Positions 1 to 6,871 of a stretch of 64,000 bases of DNA are shown in pieces. The stretch covers positions 3,162,001 to 3,226,000 of the forward strand of contig NZ_CP107006.1 in NCBI RefSeq assembly GCF_022867795.2, in the 5' to 3' direction. The translations under genes and the position numbers were made by a program. The stretch comes from Chitinophaga horti (GTDB taxonomy: Bacteria > Bacteroidota > Bacteroidia > Chitinophagales > Chitinophagaceae). The notes below the pieces were generated by a model, which saw only the letters and a list, made by a program, of their open reading frames with translations, was not told where the DNA came from and did no database searches. Numbering within the stretch: the first letter of the stretch is position 1; each line of letters begins with the position of its first letter.

Positions 1-1114
1 CATTACTGAGTTCGGGCAGCCCGTTTTCAATGTACACATACTGGTCTGTACGCACCATTCTCTCATAGGCTTTAAAGCTGTGCCAGTTATGTTCTGCGAA
101 CACATAATTCCGGAATTTGGCTTTTGGATCAGTCAGCAGCTTTTTGAAACTTCTTCCCTGGATGGAAGCGACGGGTGCGATGCCGGCAAGCTCCAGTAAC
201 GTCGGAGCGATATCGATCACGCTCAGCAGGCTGGCTGATGACTGGTTAACGCCGGTGATGCCGGCGGGCCAGTGAAGAACAAAGGGCGTTTTAATCCCCT
301 CGTCATACATGCGGGTTTTATTTCGCGGGAAAGGACGACCGTTATCCGCCATCACGACAATGAACGTATTGTCCAAAATGTTCTGTGCCTTTAGTTCTTC
401 CACTACTTTGCCCACGTATGCATCGAAACGGCTTACTTCTTCATAATACCGGACGAAGTCGGTTCGTGTAGCTTTGGAATCGATTAAGTTAGCGGGTACT
501 TTGATGTCACCCTCGTTATACTGAACAGGTTTGGGCGCATCATCCCAATCGCGGTGTGCGTCCTGCGCGGCAAACCACATGAAAAACGGCTTATCTTTCG
601 GCCGCTGCTGTAAGTAATCAACCCACAACTGTTCCCCGCCGGGTCCCCCGCCTTCAGCGCTGGAGCCGCCTACCCGGTCAAAAGCATCCAGGAAAACGCC
701 GGCAGGCTTTATGCCGGATGTACCCAAGTGCCATTTGCCTGCCTGCGCGGTGTAATACCCATGCTCCTTCAGTACTTTCGGGAACGCCACCTGTCCTGCC
801 GGTATATCACTGTGCAACTCCGCTGCGCCGGTATTGTGCGGATACCTCCCGGTGAGGATACTGGCCCTGCTCGGGCTGCAGGAGCTCGTAGTTAGATAAG
901 CGTTGGTAAACCGGAGACCATTCTCCGCGAGTTTATCGATAGCCGGTGTTTTTATGAGCGGGTGGCCCATACACCCGAGATCGTTGTAGGATACATCATC
1001 CGCAATAAAAATGATAATGTTCGGACGTTTCGTTTGTGCATAGCTGTTGTTATATGCGGTGGCTAACAGCATTAGTAAGCCGATAGCAGCTTTTACTGCG
1101 TGGACCTTTGTCAT
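1..1114 (-). CDS. Sulfatase, type I (C-terminal part beyond window edge)
   Basis: Formylglycine-dependent sulfatase that hydrolyses sulfate esters or N-sulfates, probably periplasmic. The ATG at 1114 opens a signal peptide of about 26 residues ending near SYAQ. Metal-binding Asp39-Asp40 follow in the IADD motif. The sulfatase signature is C79-S-P-S-R83, so the residue converted to formylglycine is a cysteine, followed by LTGR. GKWHLG near residues 126-131 is the second family motif. The frame stays open to base 1, so the stop is missing. The N-terminal pattern and the later ERMVRTDQYVYI stretch remind me of heparan N-sulfatase-like members, but this subfamily call is tentative. It is transcribed leftwards, away from the Crp gene. 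Confidence 0.93.
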   Translation of the reverse strand, partial: MTKVHAVKAAIGLLMLLATAYNNSYAQTKRPNIIIFIADDVSYNDLGCMGHPLIKTPAIDKLAENGLRFTNAYLTTSSCSPSRASILTGRYPHNTGAAELHSDIPAGQVAFPKVLKEHGYYTAQAGKWHLGTSGIKPAGVFLDAFDRVGGSSAEGGGPGGEQLWVDYLQQRPKDKPFFMWFAAQDAHRDWDDAPKPVQYNEGDIKVPANLIDSKATRTDFVRYYEEVSRFDAYVGKVVEELKAQNILDNTFIVVMADNGRPFPRNKTRMYDEGIKTPFVLHWPAGITGVNQSSASLLSVIDIAPTLLELAGIAPVASIQGRSFKKLLTDPKAKFRNYVFAEHNWHSFKAYERMVRTDQYVYIENGLPELSN

Positions 1115-1157
1115 GTTGTTCAAATAAGAGTCAAACGTGGAGGCGTATTTGGCCTGA

Positions 1158-1403
1158 GGGGGGAAGATAATAAAACATTATCAGATCAATCATATTTCCG
1201 GACTGATCAAAAAAGAAAAAATAAAAGACAGAATACTCTTTGCGTCGGGAACAAACATTCTCAGTAATTCGGAACGGGACCTATTCGTGGTGAAAGAACT
1301 GCAGACACAGCTGCCACCAGCCGATCTTGACCTGATCTGCAGAAGTAATCCTGCCCGTTTTGCCAGGCACACCCTCTCTCTGTCTTCCACTCCTCACAAT
1401 TAA
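1158..1403 (+). pseudogene. C-terminal remnant resembling an amidohydrolase
   Basis: An open stretch of about 81 codons ends at a TAA (1401-1403) and has no plausible start codon; a TGA at 1155 lies just upstream. The translation contains DRILFASGTN, then a charged helix and RSNPARFA. This has the shape of the C-terminus of amidohydrolase_2 proteins: a strand with F/S-G-T/S-D, a helix, then N-P/A-x-R-F. The usual Asp after the Gly-Thr is Asn here. The rest of the gene would have to lie where the sulfatase gene now starts, so this looks like a truncated leftover. Recognition rests on pattern only. Confidence 0.35.
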
Positions 1404-1426
1404 CTGATAAAAATAGTCCCACGCCC

Positions 1427-1434
1427 TATCTTTA
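1427..1434 (+). promoter_or_regulatory. Bacteroidota-type -7 element (TATCTTTA) before the Crp-family gene
   Basis: TATCTTTA matches TAnnTTTG at all but the last base and lies 6 bases before the ATG at 1441. No convincing -33 TTTG is visible, so this is a weak call. Confidence 0.3.
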
Positions 1435-1440
1435 TCCGCC

Positions 1441-2022
1441 ATGAGCGAGCATCTACTCTTTACCACGTTGCAGCAACGGCATCATTTCCCTACAACGGAG
1501 TTCGAAAAATTCCTTGCCTTGTTCGAGGAAGCTTATCTGCCTAAAAACGACATGCTATTTACGACCGGGTCTATCGTAAAACAGGTATGTTTCCTGATGA
1601 AAGGCTGTATGCGGCAATATCATATCACAGCGAACGGCGATGAGCGTAACATCTTTTTTGCGGAAGAAGGCTGGTGGTGTGGGGAAATGGACAGCTTCAT
1701 CAACCTCACCCCCTCTACGATGAGTATGCAGGCGGTGGAAGATTGTCACATCCTGTGTATGGACCGCGAAAAGTGGGAGCACGCAACGAGGACCATCCCT
1801 GACTATGCGCTATACCAGATCAAGAATCGGGGCTATACAGTTGCCTGGCTCAAAGGTATGCTCAGCAACATCAGCGTAGAAACGCCGGACGAAAAATACC
1901 GCCGCATCCTGAAAGAAACGCCGCATTGGATCAACCGGCTGCCGCAATACCAGATTGCCAGCTACCTCGGTGTAACGCCGGAAACACTAAGCCGAATCAG
2001 GAAAAGAAATATGCGGCTGTGA
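1441..2022 (+). CDS. Crp/Fnr-family transcriptional regulator
   Basis: A 193-residue regulator with an N-terminal cyclic-nucleotide-binding-type beta barrel (about residues 25-125) containing typical LFTTGSIVKQVCFLMKG and FFAEEGWWCGEMDSF strands. It ends in a short helix-turn-helix, YLGVTPETLSRIRK. Many Bacteroidota Crp-like proteins of this length have this truncated DNA-binding end and probably sense small or redox signals rather than cAMP; the ligand cannot be told here. It begins a same-strand group with the cupin gene (69 bases downstream) and the methyltransferase, which may be its targets. Confidence 0.88.
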   Translation: MSEHLLFTTLQQRHHFPTTEFEKFLALFEEAYLPKNDMLFTTGSIVKQVCFLMKGCMRQYHITANGDERNIFFAEEGWWCGEMDSFINLTPSTMSMQAVEDCHILCMDREKWEHATRTIPDYALYQIKNRGYTVAWLKGMLSNISVETPDEKYRRILKETPHWINRLPQYQIASYLGVTPETLSRIRKRNMRL

Positions 2023-2091
2023 CACTTTTCTTGATTTGAGACAAGTTATTTGCACATCCCCTGCCCTTTCTTTGCTTTACAAACACGCTAT

Positions 2092-2526
2092 ATGACCAAT
2101 GAAGTGATCGATCTTGGCAACGGACTGGAAATCCACTTTTGCCTTGATGCCGCAGACACCGGCGCACAGTTCACCCTGTTTAAGGTGGTGATCCATCCCA
2201 ATGCCAAAGTACCGGCCGCACATTACCACGACAATTTCGACGAAACGTTGTACGGTCTGAAAGGCACCCTCTCCCTCACCGTGGACGACCAGGTGCTGGA
2301 ACTGCATGCCGGCGACCATTATTTTATCAAACGTGGACGCATACACAGTTTTACCAACCAGTCTGACGAGACTGTAGAGATATTAGCCTATGCCAACCCC
2401 GGAGTGTTTACCTCCAATTACTTCAAAGACATCCTCGGCGTACTAAAAGCCGGCGGCCCGCCCGACATGGCCAGGATGAAGCAAATTATGCTCCAGCACG
2501 GACTGGTGCCCGTCGCCAACCATTAA
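2092..2526 (+). CDS. Cupin-domain protein
   Basis: A small single-domain cupin of 144 residues. The ATG at 2092 was preferred over an in-frame TTG at 2050 because the family N-terminus begins there. Cupin motif 1 appears as AHYHDNFDETLYGLKG, giving two His and a Glu metal ligand. Motif 2 appears as GDHYFIKRGRIHSF with the third His. The substrate is unknown; such proteins may be isomerases, dioxygenases or sensors. The methyltransferase start lies 11 bases after its stop, so the two are very likely co-transcribed. Confidence 0.87.
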   Translation: MTNEVIDLGNGLEIHFCLDAADTGAQFTLFKVVIHPNAKVPAAHYHDNFDETLYGLKGTLSLTVDDQVLELHAGDHYFIKRGRIHSFTNQSDETVEILAYANPGVFTSNYFKDILGVLKAGGPPDMARMKQIMLQHGLVPVANH

Positions 2527-2537
2527 AATCACCACTC

Positions 2538-3368
2538 ATGCAAAAAATAGACACTGAGATCTACCGTCAGATAAATAATGACGTGTACAAGGAACAAGGC
2601 GACATCTGGTGGAAACCGGATACCGTGCTGCACATCCTGAAAACCTCCGTCAATCCCTGGCGTGTAGGTTACGCTTCCAAAGTACTGCAACGCCTGAACA
2701 TCGATCCAAAGGGAAAAACAGCCTTGGAAGTCGGCTGCGGCGGCGGCATCCTGACAGAAGAAATCGCCCGCATGGGATTTGACACCACCGGCATAGACCC
2801 GGCGGCCGAATCGATTACGACGGCGAGCAACCATGCAAAGGCAGGCGGCCTGAACATCCGGTACGAACAAGGCTCGGGAGAACATTTGTCGTTCCCCGAC
2901 AACTCCTTCGACGTCGTATTTTGCTGTGATGTGCTGGAACACGTAACTGACCTTCCGCGCGTAGTATCTGAAATATCACGCGTGCTGAAACCCGGCGGCA
3001 TATTCATTTACGATACCATCAACCGTACGTTTGTAAGCAAACTGGTGGCGATTAAAATATGGCAGGAATGGAAGCGATGGGCGTTTATGCCGCCGAACCT
3101 ACACGTATGGAAGATGTTCATTAAACCCGGCGAAATGCAGGAAGTACTGCAGGCAAGCGGGCTTGATTGGAAAGAACATACCGGCTCCAAGCCCAACGTA
3201 TCGATCCCAAAGCTGCTGCAATATTTAAGAAAACGCGTGAAGGGCGTATGGAACTTTGTAGACCTGGGCAAGCACTTCTGGCTGGTGGAAGATAATGATA
3301 AGAATATACTGTATGCGGGGCATGCTGTAAAGAAGCAGGCTGCATCCAGGCAAGTTAGTTACAATTAG
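2538..3368 (+). CDS. Class I SAM-dependent methyltransferase (UbiG-like)
   Basis: A 276-residue methyltransferase. The SAM-binding motif I is ALEVGCGGG at residues 62-70. The acidic end of strand 2 follows in TTGIDPAAES, motif II appears as VVFCCDVLEHV, and VLKPGGIFIY is motif III. The arrangement is that of UbiG/UbiE-type O-methyltransferases, but members of this phylum normally use menaquinone, so a ubiquinone role should not be assumed. It is the last gene of the Crp-cupin group and is followed closely by a strong terminator. Confidence 0.85.
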   Translation: MQKIDTEIYRQINNDVYKEQGDIWWKPDTVLHILKTSVNPWRVGYASKVLQRLNIDPKGKTALEVGCGGGILTEEIARMGFDTTGIDPAAESITTASNHAKAGGLNIRYEQGSGEHLSFPDNSFDVVFCCDVLEHVTDLPRVVSEISRVLKPGGIFIYDTINRTFVSKLVAIKIWQEWKRWAFMPPNLHVWKMFIKPGEMQEVLQASGLDWKEHTGSKPNVSIPKLLQYLRKRVKGVWNFVDLGKHFWLVEDNDKNILYAGHAVKKQAASRQVSYN

Positions 3369-3389
3369 GTAGTGTGACTGCAATATGGA

Positions 3390-3421
3390 AGGCTGACCTG
3401 GGAGACCTGGTCAGCCTTTTT
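3390..3421 (+). terminator. Intrinsic terminator after the methyltransferase
   Basis: A perfect 9-bp stem, AGGCTGACC/GGTCAGCCT, with a 10-base loop is followed directly by a T run. It lies 22 bases after the methyltransferase stop. Confidence 0.85.
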
Positions 3422-3456
3422 GCGTGTGTAACTTAAAGCAATTTTCATGTAATACG

Positions 3457-3783
3457 CTAGTGAGTGTAATATATGGACTCAAACTCATTAAAATTCTTCA
3501 AAGAGAAATCGATCGTGGCACGATCGTTCACACAGTGAAATTTTATCAACCTCGCCCACTCCACCTCTTCATCGGCATCAAAATGGCGATTGATATAAGC
3601 GTCGAAACTGTCCATAAACTGGCTTATGCCTTATTTCCCTCCTGGTTGATGACCAATTGCTACCCTATAACCCAAAATAATCAGGGATAAATTTTCCACG
3701 TTGTTAACCAGATACATCCTTGGCCTGGTGACTACGGCTTTTATGAAAATTAAAAACGGATTGATGGTTTCATTTTTGCTCAT
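3457..3783 (-). pseudogene. Small immunity-like protein interrupted by one in-frame stop
   Basis: Reading from the ATG at 3783 gives 108 codons with a single TAA at codon 51 (3631-3633) and a natural stop at 3457-3459. The two halves read as one protein. The first has TRPRMYLVNNVENL then LIILGYRVAIGH. The second has GISQFMDSFDAYINRHF, then EEVEWARLIKF, then DFSLKNFNEFE. This layout (a RPxMY motif, a GY helix, F-x-x-F/W-x-x-Y-I, W-A-x-x-I, and a terminal F-x-x-F helix) resembles a family of about 100 residues common in Bacteroidota beside polymorphic-toxin genes. That assignment is from memory and untested. No frameshift is needed, only one base substitution. Confidence 0.55.
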
Positions 3784-3862
3784 TCGATCAATCAATTTTC
3801 TCCGCTCGTATAAAAAAGAGCTGACAAGAAGCTATTAATCGCTTTTACGCTCCCAGCACACT

Positions 3863-4224
3863 TCACGTTGTTAATAATTTACTGACATCATCGTATCTGC
3901 TCCAAAACCCGTCATTATTATCTATCGCAAAAGATATGTCACTTTTTACCTCGTCTAACGATTTATATACAGCAACGAAATAGATCGACACTTTCATCAA
4001 TGGATTTCCCAGTTGAAAATACCACCAGGGCTTTTTTCTGCCAAGAACTGTAATCTGCTAAATCCTGTAGCAATTTCCATTTCCTTCGTAAATTAAAGTA
4101 TCGACCAAATTGCCCTTCTTATCGTCAGCTTGGGAAGATTTTCCAAATATTCCCTGGAGGGCAAAATTTCTATATTGTATCCATCAACACCGTTCAATAA
4201 AATGGAAAATGACAAATTATCCAT
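3863..4224 (-). pseudogene. Frameshifted small unknown protein, immunity-like context
   Basis: From the ATG at 4224 the frame reads MDNLSFSILLNGVDGYNIEI, then is lost near 4139-4142, a run of four T on the plus strand. In the next frame it continues as ADDKKGNLVDTLIYEGNGN, meets a TAG at 4058-4060, and goes on as RKKPWWYFQLGNPLMKVSIY to a stop at 3863. The span is 362 bases, one short of 121 codons, so one missing base plus one nonsense codon explains it. The domain is not recognised. Size and neighbourhood suggest another small immunity-type protein, by inference only. Confidence 0.5.
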
Positions 4225-4346
4225 AAATGATTTAAGTTAATGTAAATCAAATAATCATCCGGTATTGAATCTATTAATCTCATTTTTTAAGCTAGTCCAG
4301 AATTATCCAAATATATTATCAAATGCGGCAGCAATTTATACGGTTC

Positions 4347-4500
4347 TTATCTGAGCATCTTCACGTAAACATCTTTATACTCAGCCCGAGGAAGCGCGAC
4401 ATACTTTTGCTGAGCTTATCACACCCAGCCGTGCAAATTTTTGTACAGTTTATCGGCCGGCAAATGTACTAAGGACAGGCAGGAATCGCTTGCCATTGAA
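4347..4500 (-). pseudogene. C-terminal fragment of an unknown gene
   Basis: On the minus strand, codons upstream of the TAA at 4347-4349 give AQQKYVALPRAEYKDVYVKM, which looks like a genuine protein end. Directly upstream are two adjacent in-frame stops (TGA TAA), and before them the same frame reads PADKLYKNLHGWV. No start or further homologous sequence could be followed beyond about 4500. It may be the end of a toxin-like or other mobile gene, but there is nothing to identify it. The intervening 4225-4346 is AT-rich and holds only a 29-codon open frame. Confidence 0.35.
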
Positions 4501-4915
4501 CGTTTAAGCATGAATCACTATACAAACATTCAGGCACTTCAAAATCATCGACGAAATAATAGACGTTCGGATGATCAGGCAGGACCCTTATCAGAAGTCG
4601 GGCTCCTAACCGATTTTTATACTTAAATTCAGGCCCGAAGTTAAAATCCATCCTTTTCGCGTTTACAATAAAGTATCCAAGCATGCTATACCTGCTTCTT
4701 GTACTTCTTAATTCACTCACTTTACCGAGAACGTATACGCCCGAATACCTTAACCTTACCCTATCGCCAATTGACCAAAATGTTAAAGTCGCGGCATATA
4801 ACAGGAAGGCCATGAGCATGGTTACACCGGGCCTTCTCTTGAGACGTAATAATAGACCTTTAAGCCGCATATTCGCATTGTAAAACCTTCTCTTCAGGAA
4901 AATCTTGGCGCGCAT
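4469..4915 (-). CDS. Small membrane-anchored protein of unknown function
   Basis: A 148-residue protein with a basic N-terminus and one hydrophobic helix (about residues 32-50, VTMLMAFLLYAATLTFW). A small beta-rich domain follows, with YSGVYVLGKVSEL, MLGYFIVNAKRMDF and RLLIRVLPDHPNVYYF. The last block resembles the end of short DUF3592-like or immunity-like proteins, where a strand is followed by a P-x-x-P-x-V turn; this is weak. The last 20 residues look unnatural and may reflect a lost frame. It lies at the edge of the decayed stretch and may also be non-functional. Confidence 0.45.
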   Translation of the reverse strand: MRAKIFLKRRFYNANMRLKGLLLRLKRRPGVTMLMAFLLYAATLTFWSIGDRVRLRYSGVYVLGKVSELRSTRSRYSMLGYFIVNAKRMDFNFGPEFKYKNRLGARLLIRVLPDHPNVYYFVDDFEVPECLYSDSCLNVQWQAIPACP

Positions 4916-5016
4916 CGCAGTAGTAATGAACGGCTGCCGCTCCGTATTCGCACAAACAGCATTAGTCTGAAAGCGTAAATAGTTAAGTTATGCTGCATTA
5001 GTGGCCGCCAGCTGCT

Positions 5017-6090
5017 TTACAGCGTCAACTCCCCCGTCTCCATATCCAACGCCGTCGCCTCCGGCTGCTGCCTTGTAATGTAAGGGATAGTCGTCACCAT
5101 ATGCGCCTTCATCGCGTTCTGCGCCACTGCACCGCCGATTAAACCGCCACCCACAGCGCTCCATAACATTGCCTGGTTACGGCGTCGGGCCTGCTGCAGG
5201 TAGTTCGAGATCACAAAACCATGACCGCTCTTTTCTATCGGGAACGCCACATCATCTGTATAACGATACAACTCTCCTTTCAGACAAAATCCCCAGGGGT
5301 TTTCGATGGGCGTATGATTCGCATCATCATTGAATATCCTGATCCTTCTTTTCACATTTTCTACTTTGAAGGCGGTGACTGACGGTTTGTTTGCTTTAAA
5401 CTCATCGAAGTTAGCGTACACACCATCTAAGTAAGTTGTATCCTGCAAAATAGGAATTTGCTGTGCGGCCAGTTGCGCAGATTGAACAGCATCTTTCGAC
5501 TGCCATGTGGGCGAGGCACCAAGTAGCGGTATACCCCTATCGAGTGATGTACTGATCAACAGGTTAACCGCCTTCGCCAGATGCTCGTCATGTTTGCCGG
5601 TTACATCCATCCCGCCGCGTACGAGCACCGTATCGAACGCCTGTACGAATGCATATTGCTGGCCATCATTTGAAATATACGCGTCCGCCTTGATGCGGCA
5701 AAATGCCTTTTCATTCATCTGGAAAGTACGTTCATTAATGCGAACATCCTTTACAGCGAGTAACACGTGAACACCGGAGGCTGCGAGCCTGCTGCCATAT
5801 TCCTGCTGGATATATTGCTTTAGGAAGATGCTATGCGGTAATGCAGGAACGGCATCGATGCGCTTGTTCATCATACCCACCTGTACGAACCCGAGCCGCG
5901 CGGTGTCCCATTGTACGGACAATACTTCAATCGCTGCCACTTTATCGAGTTGTGAAACGGTGTTGCCGTATGTTTTGAGGGTGATGGTTTTAGCTTCTGC
6001 CGATTTATCGGCATCGTTGTAGGCCGGGTCCTGGGCGTTAACCGCCTGGAATATAACGAGGGTGCTCAAAAGCAATTGGAGACGCTTCAT
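5017..6090 (-). CDS. Secreted protein of unknown function
   Basis: A 357-residue protein starting at the ATG at 6090; a GTG 18 bases upstream is a poorer start because the signal peptide MKRLQLLLSTLVIFQAVNAQ begins at the ATG. The mature part has no motif I recognise. A glycine- and alanine-rich hydrophobic stretch near the end (MLWSAVGGGLIGGAVAQN) could be a short membrane or oligomerisation segment. It is followed by a polar tail. It is transcribed alone, convergent with nothing close by. Function unknown. Confidence 0.7.
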   Translation of the reverse strand: MKRLQLLLSTLVIFQAVNAQDPAYNDADKSAEAKTITLKTYGNTVSQLDKVAAIEVLSVQWDTARLGFVQVGMMNKRIDAVPALPHSIFLKQYIQQEYGSRLAASGVHVLLAVKDVRINERTFQMNEKAFCRIKADAYISNDGQQYAFVQAFDTVLVRGGMDVTGKHDEHLAKAVNLLISTSLDRGIPLLGASPTWQSKDAVQSAQLAAQQIPILQDTTYLDGVYANFDEFKANKPSVTAFKVENVKRRIRIFNDDANHTPIENPWGFCLKGELYRYTDDVAFPIEKSGHGFVISNYLQQARRRNQAMLWSAVGGGLIGGAVAQNAMKAHMVTTIPYITRQQPEATALDMETGELTL

Positions 6091-6202
6091 TGGTAGTGGA
6101 TTTTGCACGGGCTAAAATAGGGGAAATGTAGATAGGGTGTTTGATACGAACATGTTATGTGCCGCCATGTGCGTCTCCAGGCACAGGACTGCACAAATTT
6201 AT

Positions 6203-6615
6203 CTAGTTCCGGTAATAGTTCAAGAGCAAACTGCCGTCTCCGTAGGCATCTACGGTAAAATCGCCTGTCTTTAACACATTGTCGTCCTTATCAAGAATTT
6301 CTATTTTGAATGAGGAACCCGGCACGCCGTCACTCACACTCGCCGAAAAGCCCGCGCCGGATACGTTTTTATGGTGCGTTACTGTTTTCTGCCATGGTGG
6401 CGACACGGTTTCTTCGTACTCGATATCGTCGGGCACCTCCGTCATATTGGGATCGGTCATGGTAGGCGTGTATTGGACCTGTACGACGCTGTTGGCGGGG
6501 CCGGTGAGTTGTAGGTGTACGTGTAGCCGCTTGGCTTATCCCCACCACCTTTTGAACAGCTAGTGAGTGCGACGGTGGCTGCGGCGAGCAACAAAGCAAG
6601 GATTTTGAGTTTCAT
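6203..6615 (-). pseudogene. Small lipoprotein, frame broken by one missing base
   Basis: From the ATG at 6615 the frame reads a lipoprotein signal, MKLKILALLLAAATVALTSC, then KGGGDKPSGYTYTYN. It is then lost near 6506-6510. The next frame continues smoothly as LTGPANSVVQVQYTPTM and on through FKIEILDKDDNVLKTGDF to a stop at 6203. The span is 413 bases, one short of 138 codons, and one extra base between the AAC and CTC codons would restore it. The C-terminal part has the strand pattern of a small beta-sandwich. Function unknown. Either a sequencing error or a fresh pseudogene. Confidence 0.6.
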
Positions 6616-6676
6616 GGGTTTCGTTTGCGGCAAGGGCGCAAATACTATACCATGAAGTAGCTAAAATCGTGAAACA

Positions 6677-6868
6677 ATGCCCTATATTGACGAAAAAAAA
6701 TATATTTATACCCCAATACCTCATGACATGTCGTACATCAACCAAAAATGGCCGGTTGCAGGCCCCCCAACATCGAAACTTCCGCTGGTGCCGGCCTGGA
6801 TTTACGCAAGGGACAATCCATCCGGAACTAAGATTGTATTGCTAAATTATGAATACAACATACAATAG
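6677..6868 (+). CDS. Small hypothetical protein upstream of the helicase
   Basis: A 63-residue reading frame whose stop ends 3 bases before the helicase ATG. It is rich in Pro and Tyr (YIYTPIPHDMSYINQKWPV, NPSGTKIVLLNYEYN) and has no hydrophobic segment. The tight spacing suggests translational coupling with the helicase, which is the main reason to list it. The family is not recognised and it could be spurious. Confidence 0.4.
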   Translation: MPYIDEKKYIYTPIPHDMSYINQKWPVAGPPTSKLPLVPAWIYARDNPSGTKIVLLNYEYNIQ

Positions 6869-6871
6869 CCT

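Noticed and set aside
2538..3368. Naming the methyltransferase ubiG
   Set aside because: The similarity is only to the general class, and ubiquinone synthesis is not expected in this phylum.
3424..3690. An 88-codon plus-strand open frame
   Set aside because: It lies opposite the 3457-3783 gene remnant, starts inside a terminator tail, and has no domain-like features.
4683..4883. A hydrophobic 66-codon plus-strand frame
   Set aside because: It is the complement of the minus-strand membrane protein at 4469-4915, whose frame is longer and has a clearer domain pattern.
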